A stretch of 64,000 nt of DNA from an uncultured Caldimonas sp. (GTDB taxonomy: Bacteria > Pseudomonadota > Gammaproteobacteria > Burkholderiales > Burkholderiaceae): contig NZ_CAMLJQ010000014.1 of the NCBI RefSeq assembly GCF_946480305.1, forward strand, positions 33,821 through 97,820, given 5' to 3'. Of the stretch, positions 28,046 through 35,872 are shown piece after piece. Both the position numbers and the translations under genes were made by a program. Numbering within the stretch: the first letter of the stretch is position 1; each line of letters begins with the position of its first letter. The notes under the pieces are model-generated. The model made no database searches. It was given only the letters and a program-made list of their open reading frames with translations, and was not told where the DNA came from.

Positions 28046-28389
28046 GCCGCAAGTGGGTTCGGTCCTGGCTGTTCAGCAAGCGGGTGGGATGGGCGTTGTT
28101 CTGGGCCTCGGTGCTGATCGGCGCGTGCTTGGTCATCAACCTCGTCGGCATCCACCTGCTCGGCGGCATCGGGCAATGGGAGCACTGGATGGCTGCACAC
28201 GCTGGCCATTTCCTGGTGTGGCGCGCGTGCCTCTACGCCGCGCTCGGCCTGGCCTGGCTGCGCCTGCGTCGCAAGGTGGTCGGCGTGGACGCACCGATCC
28301 ACGCCCAGGTTCGGCTGTTGCGGTCGGAGATTGCCGCCGTCGTCGCGATCGTCGTGCTTGAGAGCACCGTGCTGCTACGCACGCCTTGA
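28042..28389 (+). CDS. Small ICE inner-membrane protein
   Basis: A 115-residue protein starting with GTG, coupled to the preceding stop. Three hydrophobic helices are visible (about 15-35, 55-75 and 93-110), with a basic loop LRLRRKV and a QVRLLRSEIAAVVA block. Small proteins with this layout are found between the TraH-like and TraG-like genes of PFGI-1 class ICEs. I do not recognise a named family. Confidence 0.78.
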   Translation: MSRKWVRSWLFSKRVGWALFWASVLIGACLVINLVGIHLLGGIGQWEHWMAAHAGHFLVWRACLYAALGLAWLRLRRKVVGVDAPIHAQVRLLRSEIAAVVAIVVLESTVLLRTP

Positions 28390-28398
28390 GGACGCGGC

Positions 28399-29904
28399 AT
28401 GACGCTGTACACCACCGACTACCTGGAGTACTACCTGACGCTGGTGGGCTGGATCGTCCACAACGGCATCTGGAACGTCGTGGTTGCCAGCGGTGTGTTC
28501 GCCCTGCCCTTCCTAGCGATCATCGTGCAGGAGTGGCTGCGTGCGCGGGCCGAGGGAGCCGACGAGGGCAACAAGGGGGTGTTGTCGGCGATGCGCATCG
28601 AGAACCGGGTGTGGGCCGCGATCGTCGTCATCATGTTCGCGGGCATGCCCACCGTGCCGATCAACCTGGCGACGCTGGAGTTCGATCGGACGCGGTCGGA
28701 GCAGTGTGACGTCGACGTGCCGACGCCTGCCGATACGCGGTGGTCCGATGCGTACACGACGCTCAACGACCAGACGGCGCATGTGCCGGTGTGGTGGTTT
28801 TTCATGCACGCGATCTCGAAGGGGGTGACTGGCGCGGCGGTGGCGGCCATTCCCTGCGGGACGGACCTGAGGCAGATGCGCATGGAGATCGATGCCGAGC
28901 GCATCGACGATCCGGTGCTGGCCCAGGAGGTGGCGGATTTCACGCGCGACTGCTACGGGCCGGCGCGCGCGAAGCTGTTCATGTCGCGGTCCGAGCTGTC
29001 GGATGAACAAAAGCACGATGTGACGTGGATCGGGTCGAACTACTTCCTCGAATCGGACGGGTTCTACGACAACTATCGATCAAAGACGCCGAGAGCGGCG
29101 TGGCCGTATGACGGCACGCGAGATGCGGGGCTGGCCGAGGTGCCCAGCGGGGGTGGCTACCCGACGTGCCGGCAGTGGTGGTCGGACGACACGCACGGCC
29201 TGCGTCATCGGCTGCTGAACCAGGTCGACCCGAATCTGCGCGAGCGGTTTGCGAGCTGGGCGGGCTTCATGTCGCCAGGACAAGTCGACGACTCCATCGT
29301 TCGGGCCATCGCGGCGCCACGGCAGCAGACGATGAACCAGGGGCAGGCGTTCGCCGACTACGGCGGGCAGGTGGACATGAGCCTGCCCAACATGGCGGCC
29401 CGTGGCGTATCGGACCTGGGGCTCACGGCCGGCTCGCTGAGCTTCTTTCCAGCGATGGACGCCGTGCGGCAGGCGCTGCCGATGGTGCTGTCGTTCCTGA
29501 AGATGGGCATCTTCATCTGCATTCCGCTGGTGCTGCTGTTCGGCACCTACGACCTGAAGACGGTTGTGACCGTGAGCTGTGTCGAGTTCGCGGTGTTCTT
29601 CGTGGACTTCTGGTTTCAGCTCGCGCGCTGGGTCGACAGCACGATCCTCGATGCGCTCTATGGGTGGGATTCACCGCACAGCAACTTCAACCCGCTGATG
29701 GGGCTGAACAATGCGTTCGGCGACATGCTGCTGAACTTCGTCACGGCGACGATGTTCATCGTGCTTCCTGGGCTGTGGGTGACTGCCTTGACTTGGACCG
29801 GCCTTCGAACAGGCGGCGCTCTCCAAGGCCTTGCCGAGGGAACGAAAGGTGCTGGGCAGGCTGGGTCCAAGGGAGTCGATACCGCAGTCCGCGCAGCACG
29901 ATAA
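28399..29904 (+). CDS. TraG N-terminal-like mating-pair stabilisation protein
   Basis: A 501-residue inner-membrane protein with several hydrophobic helices: about 12-35 (LTLVGWIVHNGIWNVVVASG), 72-92, 350-385, 390-420 and 450-475. A Cys-containing periplasmic loop lies in the middle (CDVDVPTPADTRW, FTRDCYGPARAKLF, TCRQWWSDD). The layout matches the N-terminal domain of TraG, which stabilises mating pairs; the C-terminal effector part of F TraG is absent, as usual in this ICE class. It ends the main transfer operon. Confidence 0.88.
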   Translation: MTLYTTDYLEYYLTLVGWIVHNGIWNVVVASGVFALPFLAIIVQEWLRARAEGADEGNKGVLSAMRIENRVWAAIVVIMFAGMPTVPINLATLEFDRTRSEQCDVDVPTPADTRWSDAYTTLNDQTAHVPVWWFFMHAISKGVTGAAVAAIPCGTDLRQMRMEIDAERIDDPVLAQEVADFTRDCYGPARAKLFMSRSELSDEQKHDVTWIGSNYFLESDGFYDNYRSKTPRAAWPYDGTRDAGLAEVPSGGGYPTCRQWWSDDTHGLRHRLLNQVDPNLRERFASWAGFMSPGQVDDSIVRAIAAPRQQTMNQGQAFADYGGQVDMSLPNMAARGVSDLGLTAGSLSFFPAMDAVRQALPMVLSFLKMGIFICIPLVLLFGTYDLKTVVTVSCVEFAVFFVDFWFQLARWVDSTILDALYGWDSPHSNFNPLMGLNNAFGDMLLNFVTATMFIVLPGLWVTALTWTGLRTGGALQGLAEGTKGAGQAGSKGVDTAVRAAR

Positions 29905-29926
29905 AGACCTTCAGACGCTCCCCGGC

Positions 29927-30292
29927 TCAATCATCCTCAAACCTTGGATCCGGATCGTCGTTGTAGTTCTTCGGATCGTAGAAGACGCTTGCCCTGTGGT
30001 CCTGATCCATCCACTTGAGGTCCGGGTGCTCAGCTGCTGGCGACCGGTTGACCCAGGCTGCACCGACCAAAATGACAACCAACATTGCGACCCAGAAAGC
30101 AACATACGCGAGTACGACGAGGGCAACGATCGCGACCACTGGGGTCAGAGCCGATGCCAGGGGCGCCGGTGCGCCCTTGCTCGTGAGCCACAGCGCGAGG
30201 CGCTTCTGCCCACGCACGCCGCCTCGCCACGCGCGTCCGGCAAATCGTCCGATGCGTTCCGCTACCGAGGGATGGGGGACAGCGTTCGCCAT
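29927..30292 (-). CDS. DUF3742 membrane protein
   Basis: A 121-residue protein with a basic, helical N-terminus (AERIGRFAGRAWRGGVRGQKRLALWL), one long hydrophobic stretch (about 45-75) and an acidic tail WMDQDHRASVFYDPKNYNDDPDPRFED. The order is typical for DUF3742, a family found at this position in ICEclc/PFGI-1 elements and often oriented against the transfer operon. ATG 30292 was chosen over a TTG nine bases upstream. It is convergent with the TraG-like gene. Function unknown. Confidence 0.82.
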   Translation of the reverse strand: MANAVPHPSVAERIGRFAGRAWRGGVRGQKRLALWLTSKGAPAPLASALTPVVAIVALVVLAYVAFWVAMLVVILVGAAWVNRSPAAEHPDLKWMDQDHRASVFYDPKNYNDDPDPRFEDD

Positions 30293-30503
30293 GGTGTGCA
30301 ATGGGATCGATGCTGGGGGCGGCTCACGTTTGGGCCGTAGTGCGTAGTGTGCAGATACTTCGGCACCGGATAGCCTCCCGACGCGACTCGAAACATCTTC
30401 CTTTGCCTTGCTCCTGGCATCCCGGCGTTACGCGCCACCTGATTTGAGATTGCATCGCAAATAGAGTCAGAGGACGTTTTTGAAGCGAGTTCAAATCACC
30501 AGT

Positions 30504-30530
30504 GATTGAAAATTGTGCTATTTTTCAATC
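30504..30530. promoter_or_regulatory. Palindromic operator abutting abiEi start
   Basis: GATTGAAAAT (30504-30513) and ATTTTTCAATC (30520-30530) form an inverted repeat that ends on the base before the ATG of the antitoxin gene. AbiEi antitoxins are known to repress their own operon through inverted repeats in the promoter. TATTTT at 30519-30524 could be a -10 element; transcription would then start at or very near the ATG, and no ribosome binding site is visible. The mRNA may therefore be leaderless. Confidence 0.6.
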
Positions 30531-31289
30531 ATGGGGCGACCTCCGCAACGCAACCTAATCAAACGAGTGCAGACCGAACTGCGTCGGGGGGCTCCCTTTA
30601 GCGTGGCCGCGCTACGGCGCCTCGGCGTCTCGGCGCAGCTCGCTGCCAGCTATGTCGACAGCGGCTGGCTGGTGCGGCTCGCTCAGGGGGTATATGCCTT
30701 CCCAAACGACGATTTCGGTCTACACGGTGCGTTGAAGCTGCTGCAGGCCGAGGTCCCCGGACTTCACGCAGGTGGCAAGACCGCCTTGGCCTGGCACGGC
30801 GTGCGACACAACCTCGGGCCCCGCGAACCGGTGGTGTTGTGGGGCGACGAGCGCTTCACGCTGCCCGACTGGTTCACGCGTCGGTTCCCGGCACGGTATC
30901 GCTATGCTCGCCTGTTCGATTGGCCCGACACCTCCGTTGCGATCCGGACCATCACCACACCGCCTGGCCTGCCCGGCGAAACGCGGGTCTCGGTGCCCGA
31001 GCGTGCCGTGCTGGAGCTGCTCTACGACGTCGGTGTGAAAGAAGGCCTCGAGGAAGCCCGCAACCTGTTCGACAGCCTGCGCAGCCCCCGAAAGGACCTC
31101 CTTGGGCAGCTGCTGTCATGCTGCACCAGCGTCAAGGCCGTGCGCCTGTTCCTGACTTGGGCACGCGAGACTTCGCTGGTCGACGTCGACCAACTGCTCC
31201 AGCAGTTCCCCGTGCGGGTCGGCAGCGACAAGCGCTGGATGAACCGGCTGCCGGACGGCACGCTGCTGGTCCTGAAGCCACATGGATAA
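30531..31289 (+). CDS. abiEi: AbiEi-type antitoxin (type IV TA)
   Basis: A 252-residue protein with an N-terminal winged-helix domain (about 1-70) containing VAALRRLGVSAQLAASYVDSGWLVRLAQGVYAF, the AbiEi_3/AbiEi_4 pattern. The C-terminal antitoxin domain has GGKTALAWHGVRHN and VSVPERAVLELLYDVG. It represses its own operon and counters the nucleotidyltransferase toxin without binding it directly, as is known for type IV systems. ATG 30531 follows the palindrome directly. It overlaps abiEii by 8 bp. The pair lies between the mating genes and the relaxase gene and probably serves maintenance or phage defence. Confidence 0.88.
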   Translation: MGRPPQRNLIKRVQTELRRGAPFSVAALRRLGVSAQLAASYVDSGWLVRLAQGVYAFPNDDFGLHGALKLLQAEVPGLHAGGKTALAWHGVRHNLGPREPVVLWGDERFTLPDWFTRRFPARYRYARLFDWPDTSVAIRTITTPPGLPGETRVSVPERAVLELLYDVGVKEGLEEARNLFDSLRSPRKDLLGQLLSCCTSVKAVRLFLTWARETSLVDVDQLLQQFPVRVGSDKRWMNRLPDGTLLVLKPHG

Positions 31290-32205
31290 ACACTACGCCG
31301 ACACCGTCCGCCTGCTGCTGGACGTGGCACCCACCGTGTTCGTCAGCGACATCTTCGCGATGAAGGGCGGCACCGCGATCAACCTGTTCGCTCGGGACAT
31401 GCCACGGTTGTCCGTGGACATCGACGTGGTCTACGTCCCCTGGCAGACACCGCGGGATAAAGCGCTGCAGACCATCCAGCAGGAGCTGACCGCCGTCAGC
31501 GCGCGGCTCGCGGCACATGGTCTGCGCACGCGCTTGGTCCCCAGCCGCGACCAGAGCGAGACCAAGTTGCTGGTCGAGGACGAAACGAGCCAGGTGAAGG
31601 TGGAGGTCAACACGGTCTTCCGAGGGACGGTGCTGCCGGTCGAGCGACGGACACTGTGCCAGCGCACAGCCGACCTCTTCGGAACGGAATTCGAGCTGCC
31701 CATGCTGGCCTCCGACGAACTCTATGGCGGCAAGCTCGTCGCGGCACTGGACCGTCAACATCCGCGCGACCTGTTCGACGTGTGGCAGCTGCGACAAGCC
31801 GGCGGCGGCGTCACCGACGGCATGGTGGAGTGCTTCGTGACTTACCTGTCCGGGCACAACCGGCCTTTTCATGAGGTGCTGTTCGGCAACGACAAGGACA
31901 TCGGGGCCGAGTACGAAAGCAGTTTCGCCGGCATGTCGGAAGTCGCCTGCGAGCTGGACACCTTGCTGCAAACGCGCGCCTGGCTGCGGCAGGAGCTGCC
32001 GCGCCTGTTGACGCCGGCCCACCGACAGTTCCTCCTCAGCCTTGCCCGCGCCGAGCCGGACTGGTCGCTGCTGACATGCCCTCATGCCAGCGAGCTGCCG
32101 GCGTTGCGCTGGAAGCTCGCCAACCTTCAGACGTTCCGGCAGCGCCGCCCGGCGGATTTCCGTCGGCAGGCTCAACTGCTGGCAGACCGGCTCGCTGCGG
32201 CCTGA
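31282..32205 (+). CDS. abiEii: AbiEii nucleotidyltransferase toxin
   Basis: A 307-residue DUF1814/AbiEii-family enzyme. The nucleotidyltransferase motif is GGTAINLF near residue 31, followed by LSVDIDVVYV (the D-x-D metal-binding pair) near 50. A conserved DELYGGKLVAALDRQHPRDLFDVW block is near 150. Such toxins transfer nucleotides to target RNAs and slow growth. The catalytic motifs look intact. It is the second gene of the type IV toxin-antitoxin operon. Confidence 0.9.
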   Translation: MDKHYADTVRLLLDVAPTVFVSDIFAMKGGTAINLFARDMPRLSVDIDVVYVPWQTPRDKALQTIQQELTAVSARLAAHGLRTRLVPSRDQSETKLLVEDETSQVKVEVNTVFRGTVLPVERRTLCQRTADLFGTEFELPMLASDELYGGKLVAALDRQHPRDLFDVWQLRQAGGGVTDGMVECFVTYLSGHNRPFHEVLFGNDKDIGAEYESSFAGMSEVACELDTLLQTRAWLRQELPRLLTPAHRQFLLSLARAEPDWSLLTCPHASELPALRWKLANLQTFRQRRPADFRRQAQLLADRLAAA

Positions 32206-32297
32206 CGCGCGCCAACAAGATCGCCCGGTTGCCGCATTGCCGGTAGCCACGTTGCAGCCGCCGCCCTATACCCTTGCCCATTCCGACAAAAGCCAAA

Positions 32298-32337
32298 GGG
32301 CTGAGAAGGGACAAGGGAAGGGCTTCAAGGGGAAGGG
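32298..32337 (+). other. G-run cluster upstream of relaxase gene
   Basis: Six runs of three or four G lie within 40 bases (32298-32300, 32308-32310, 32315-32317, 32320-32322, 32329-32332, 32335-32337) in a purine-rich stretch that starts in the 194-bp gap before traI. The pattern fits a G-quadruplex-forming sequence on the plus strand. Confidence 0.45.
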
Positions 32338-32399
32338 CTCTACCCGAAAAGGCCAAAAGGCTGAAACGGCAAAACGGCCTTCCCCCGAACTGCTGCACC

Positions 32400-34229
32400 A
32401 TGGACATGCTCTCCCTGCTGCGTCGCAAGTCGCTGCCCAACGTTGCGCCGCGACCAGACCCACCCGCTGCTCCAGGCGGGTTGCTGCGTCCCCAAACCGC
32501 CGCATTCCTGCTTGCCACCCCACGTCGCCAGAAGCTGCTGGAGCACATCTGGCAGCGCACGTCGCTGTCCCGCAAACAGTTCCACGACCTCTACCGCAAA
32601 CCGCTGGAGCGCTATGCAGAGTTGGTGCAGTTGCTACCCGCCTCGGAAAGCCATCACCATGCCTACCCTGGCGGCCTGCTGGACCATGGTCTCGAAATCG
32701 TCGCCTATGCGCTGAAACTGCGGCAGTCGTACCTGCTGCCGATCGGGTCAGCGCCGGAAACGCAAGCCGCCCAAGGGGAGGCGTGGAGCGCTGCCGCGGC
32801 CTACGGCGCCCTGCTGCACGACATCGGCAAGATCGCCACCGACCTGCACGTCGAGCACGACGATGGCTCGACCTGGCACCCATGGCATGGCCCAGTGCAC
32901 CGCCCCTACCGATTCCGGTTTCGCAAGGGACGTCAGTACCGGCTACACACGGCGGCGGCCGGCCTGCTGTACACCCGTGTCCTCGACCGATCGATCCTCG
33001 ACTGGCTCAGCACCTACCCTGAACTGTGGAGCGCCCTCCTCTTCGTCCTGGCCGGTCAGTACGAGCACGCCGGTGTGCTCGGCGAACTGGTGGGGCAAGC
33101 AGACCAGGCGTCGGTGGCTCAGGCCATGGGCGGCGATCCAGCGAAGGCCCTGGCGGCGCCGAAGCAGGCCCTGCAACGAAAGTTGATCGACGGCCTGCGC
33201 TATCTGCTCAAAGAGGAACTGAAACTCAACCAACCTGAGGCATCGGACGGCTGGCTCACGTCCGATGGCTTGTGGCTGGTCAGCAAGACCGTGGCCGACA
33301 AGCTGCGTGCTCACTTGCTGTCCCAGGGCATCGACGGCATCCCGCAGGACAACATCACGATCTTCAACGTGATGCAGGAGCACGCCATTGCACAGCCCTC
33401 CCCCGACGGCAAGGCCATCTGGAAAGCCACGGTCACGGGTGAGAACGGCTGGTCGCACAGCTTCACCTTTCTGAAGCTCTCGCCAGCCCTGATTTGGGGC
33501 GCCGCCGAGCGGCCCGAAGTCTTCGCCGGCTCAGTCGCACCATCGGCTGGAGAACCGGCCGCCATGGAAGCCCAGGCGACTCAATCGGCCCCCTTCCCTT
33601 CATCGTCTGCGGAGGCGGCGCGCCCACCGGCACGCGAAGAGCCTGCATCAGATCAAACCACTTCCGCACTACTGGACCTGCTGCAACCAGAAAGTGCTCC
33701 GTCAGCCCAAGGGTTGGAGCAAACGCCCGACGAGCCTGTCGCAGATGAAGCGGCCTGCCTGCCCCCCAAGGAAGCAACGTCAAGTCCAGCCCCGGCGCCC
33801 GGCACGGGATCGGCGCCATCCGGCGAGCACTTCCTGAGCTGGTTACGGCAGGGAATCCAACTGCGCACGATCGTGATCAACGATGTCAAGGCCCTGCTAC
33901 ACACCGTCGCCGGAACCGCGTATCTCGTCACCCCCGGCCTTTTCCAACGCTATGCCCAAGAGCATCCTCGCATCGCCGCGCTCGCGAAACAGGAGCACAT
34001 TGCCGACTGGCAATGGGTGCAACGCCGCTTCGAGCGCCTGAGGCTGCATCGCAAGCAAGGCAACGGACTGAACATTTGGACGTGCCAGGTCACGGGCCCA
34101 CGGAGAAGCAGGCAGTTGCACGGCTACCTTCTCGCTGATGCGAGTTGCCTGTTTGACACCCTGCCCGTCGACAACCCGTACCTGACACTTCCGTCTGAGG
34201 CGAAGCCGGCCGACACGGCCGGCGGATGA
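32400..34229 (+). CDS. traI: MobH-family relaxase TraI (TIGR03760 class)
   Basis: A 609-residue relaxase of the type used by PFGI-1/ICEclc and SXT elements. The N-terminal TraI_2 domain has the HD-hydrolase-like metal motifs ESHHHAYPGGLLDHGLEIV near residue 85 and ALLHDIGKIATDLH near 139. A Pro/Glu-rich linker (about 370-475) joins it to a C-terminal winged-helix-like domain (FLSWLRQGIQLRTIVINDVKALLHTV onward). It nicks oriT and pilots the strand through the T4SS. ATG 32400 was chosen because the conserved N-terminus starts there; the upstream extension of the frame is Lys/Arg-rich low complexity. Confidence 0.9.
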   Translation: MDMLSLLRRKSLPNVAPRPDPPAAPGGLLRPQTAAFLLATPRRQKLLEHIWQRTSLSRKQFHDLYRKPLERYAELVQLLPASESHHHAYPGGLLDHGLEIVAYALKLRQSYLLPIGSAPETQAAQGEAWSAAAAYGALLHDIGKIATDLHVEHDDGSTWHPWHGPVHRPYRFRFRKGRQYRLHTAAAGLLYTRVLDRSILDWLSTYPELWSALLFVLAGQYEHAGVLGELVGQADQASVAQAMGGDPAKALAAPKQALQRKLIDGLRYLLKEELKLNQPEASDGWLTSDGLWLVSKTVADKLRAHLLSQGIDGIPQDNITIFNVMQEHAIAQPSPDGKAIWKATVTGENGWSHSFTFLKLSPALIWGAAERPEVFAGSVAPSAGEPAAMEAQATQSAPFPSSSAEAARPPAREEPASDQTTSALLDLLQPESAPSAQGLEQTPDEPVADEAACLPPKEATSSPAPAPGTGSAPSGEHFLSWLRQGIQLRTIVINDVKALLHTVAGTAYLVTPGLFQRYAQEHPRIAALAKQEHIADWQWVQRRFERLRLHRKQGNGLNIWTCQVTGPRRSRQLHGYLLADASCLFDTLPVDNPYLTLPSEAKPADTAGG

Positions 34230-34349
34230 TTGATGCGCGGGCGATATTCGCCTTTGTCACGTGCTCCCCCAGTTGTGCAGGTCTTCGATGGTGGACGGAC
34301 CAGGCCGAGTTGACCGACACTCCCCGGTTTGGGTACTGACCGCACCGCA

Positions 34350-34811
34350 ATGCCGAACATCGCAACAATCTTCAAAGCCGAAACCGCTCGCATCGCCCGC
34401 AAGGAGGTCCGCGCTGAAGCCGACCGCTTGAAAAGCTCAATGGCCTCGCAGCGAGCCGAGATTGCTAGCCTGAAGCGGCAGGTGGAAGCCCTGCAGAAGG
34501 AGTTGCGCAATGTGTCCCGTCAGCTCGCCAAACAGGGCAAGGCCCTCCAGGCAAGCCCGGCTGCATCGCCTGACCAGGACGCGACCGAGTTTCGCTTCAG
34601 CGCGAGAGGGCTCGCTTCCAACCGAAAGCGCCTCGGCATGTCGGCAGATGACTTCGGACTGCTCGTCGGCACATCAGGGCAGTCGATCTACCTTTGGGAA
34701 AGCGGTCGATCGAAGCCGCGTCCGAGCAACCTGGCAACGTTGGCTTCGTTGCGCTCGATCGGCAAACGCGAGGCAGCCGCCAGGCTGGAAGAACTGAAAG
34801 CCAAGGCATAG
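34350..34811 (+). CDS. XRE-type regulator with coiled coil
   Basis: A 153-residue protein. An N-terminal coiled coil (about 15-70, Lys/Glu/Arg heptads ending LQKELRNVSRQL) leads into a C-terminal helix-turn-helix: RGLASNRKRLGMSADDFGLLVGTSGQSIYLWESGRSKPR. The turn GTSGQSIYLWESG is typical of XRE domains. Proteins of this build are small DNA-binding regulators. Start at ATG 34350. It follows traI by 120 bp and precedes an orphan receiver gene on the other strand. Confidence 0.82.
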   Translation: MPNIATIFKAETARIARKEVRAEADRLKSSMASQRAEIASLKRQVEALQKELRNVSRQLAKQGKALQASPAASPDQDATEFRFSARGLASNRKRLGMSADDFGLLVGTSGQSIYLWESGRSKPRPSNLATLASLRSIGKREAAARLEELKAKA

Positions 34812-34852
34812 CGTCAACACCGGCCACTGCTGGCGGTTCCATCGCGCCTTGC

Positions 34853-35275
34853 TCATGATGAGAACGCAGCGGAGCCGCAAGCTGCGCGACGCTTGCAATC
34901 GTCAAGGCATTCGAGCACTGCCACCCGCAGTTCCTCCATCGCAGCGCCCTTGCGAGCATACCGCGCAGTTACAAGGCGAAGCCGTCGAACCTCATCTTCA
35001 TCTGGCTCACCGGTGAGCGCGAGCACTGACTGCGACTGCGCGAGTTCGATCAGGTCCGTCACCAAAGCTTCTCTGTCGGCAGGGCGCGTGTCGAGGTCAA
35101 TGACCAGCAAGAACGGCTGATCCGAATCCTTGAGCATCGCCGTGGCGTCGGCAAGACCTCCAGCGGTCGCCGTTCGAGTATCGGAATCTATAGCGGTGAT
35201 GACCTGGCGAAGCCCGAGCGCCACGAGTGGCTGGTCGGTGACGATGAGAACCTGCACTTCAAGAAGACGCCGCAC
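34853..35275 (-). CDS. Stand-alone response-regulator receiver domain
   Basis: A 140-residue protein made of a receiver (CheY-like) fold. VQVLIVTDQPLVALGLRQVI is the beginning, LLVIDLDT holds the probable phospho-Asp near residue 60, ALTGEPDEDE is strand 4, and ARYARKGAA holds the conserved Lys. The N-terminal acidic pair is reduced to a single Asp (VTDQP), and no output helix-turn-helix follows. It may be a truncated NarL/FixJ-type regulator or a single-domain receiver. Start GTG 35275. No kinase gene is adjacent. Confidence 0.6.
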   Translation of the reverse strand: MRRLLEVQVLIVTDQPLVALGLRQVITAIDSDTRTATAGGLADATAMLKDSDQPFLLVIDLDTRPADREALVTDLIELAQSQSVLALTGEPDEDEVRRLRLVTARYARKGAAMEELRVAVLECLDDCKRRAACGSAAFSS

Positions 35276-35872
35276 TGCTGCAGCTACGGGTGACCACGGA
35301 CGCAGTGTCGCTGAATCAAGGCCTCAACGACGCCGGTAGCCCCCTTCCGGGGGTGGTACCGAAGGACTTCCGTCACGGGCCGGGAAACTCGCATCGTCCG
35401 GTTCCTGCCCATCGATTGGCATCGCTTCACCGATTGCCCCGGACCGGGGTGCATGCGCAGTTGCTCATCGGGCAAGTCGCGTATTGCTGACTGCGCCTGT
35501 GCCAAGGTCTCGGTCGCGGTCATACATGACGTCCAGCACCCCGCCCGCAACAGAAATGCCTCCCAGCTGAGAGATCCACATTGGCCCCTGAAGGTCAAGC
35601 TGTAAAGCCATGCAGGGCCCCTTCGCTCCAGAAACCATTTGTCACGCTGGTGATGGGCCTCGATGCGGCTACACCCCCCAAATTGGGGTCACCCGTGACG
35701 CCGTGAGCCCCTAAACTTTGCGCCAAGAATCGAGCAGTTGCTTCGTGCCGTAGAGCACGGCGCGGCTGCCTCAACACTCAGGGGTCTCCATGACATTGCC
35801 ACTCGACCGGACGGTCTCGTCCGTGCCTGCTGCTGTTCGTGCGCGCGACCTCTCGATGGGAGGAACGACACG
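35276..35872. other. 597-bp gap before the T6SS island
   Basis: No convincing gene: the frames here are short and resemble no family. The stretch holds two adjacent palindromes: CCCCAA-A-TTGGGG (35676-35688) and GTCAC-CC-GTGAC (35688-35699). They could be regulatory for the downstream vgrG operon. A GGAGG site precedes the vgrG ATG. Confidence 0.4.

Noticed and set aside
35284..35598. Minus-strand frame of 104 codons before vgrG
   Set aside because: One helix-like stretch, but no start signal, no family and mixed composition elsewhere; not strong enough to call.
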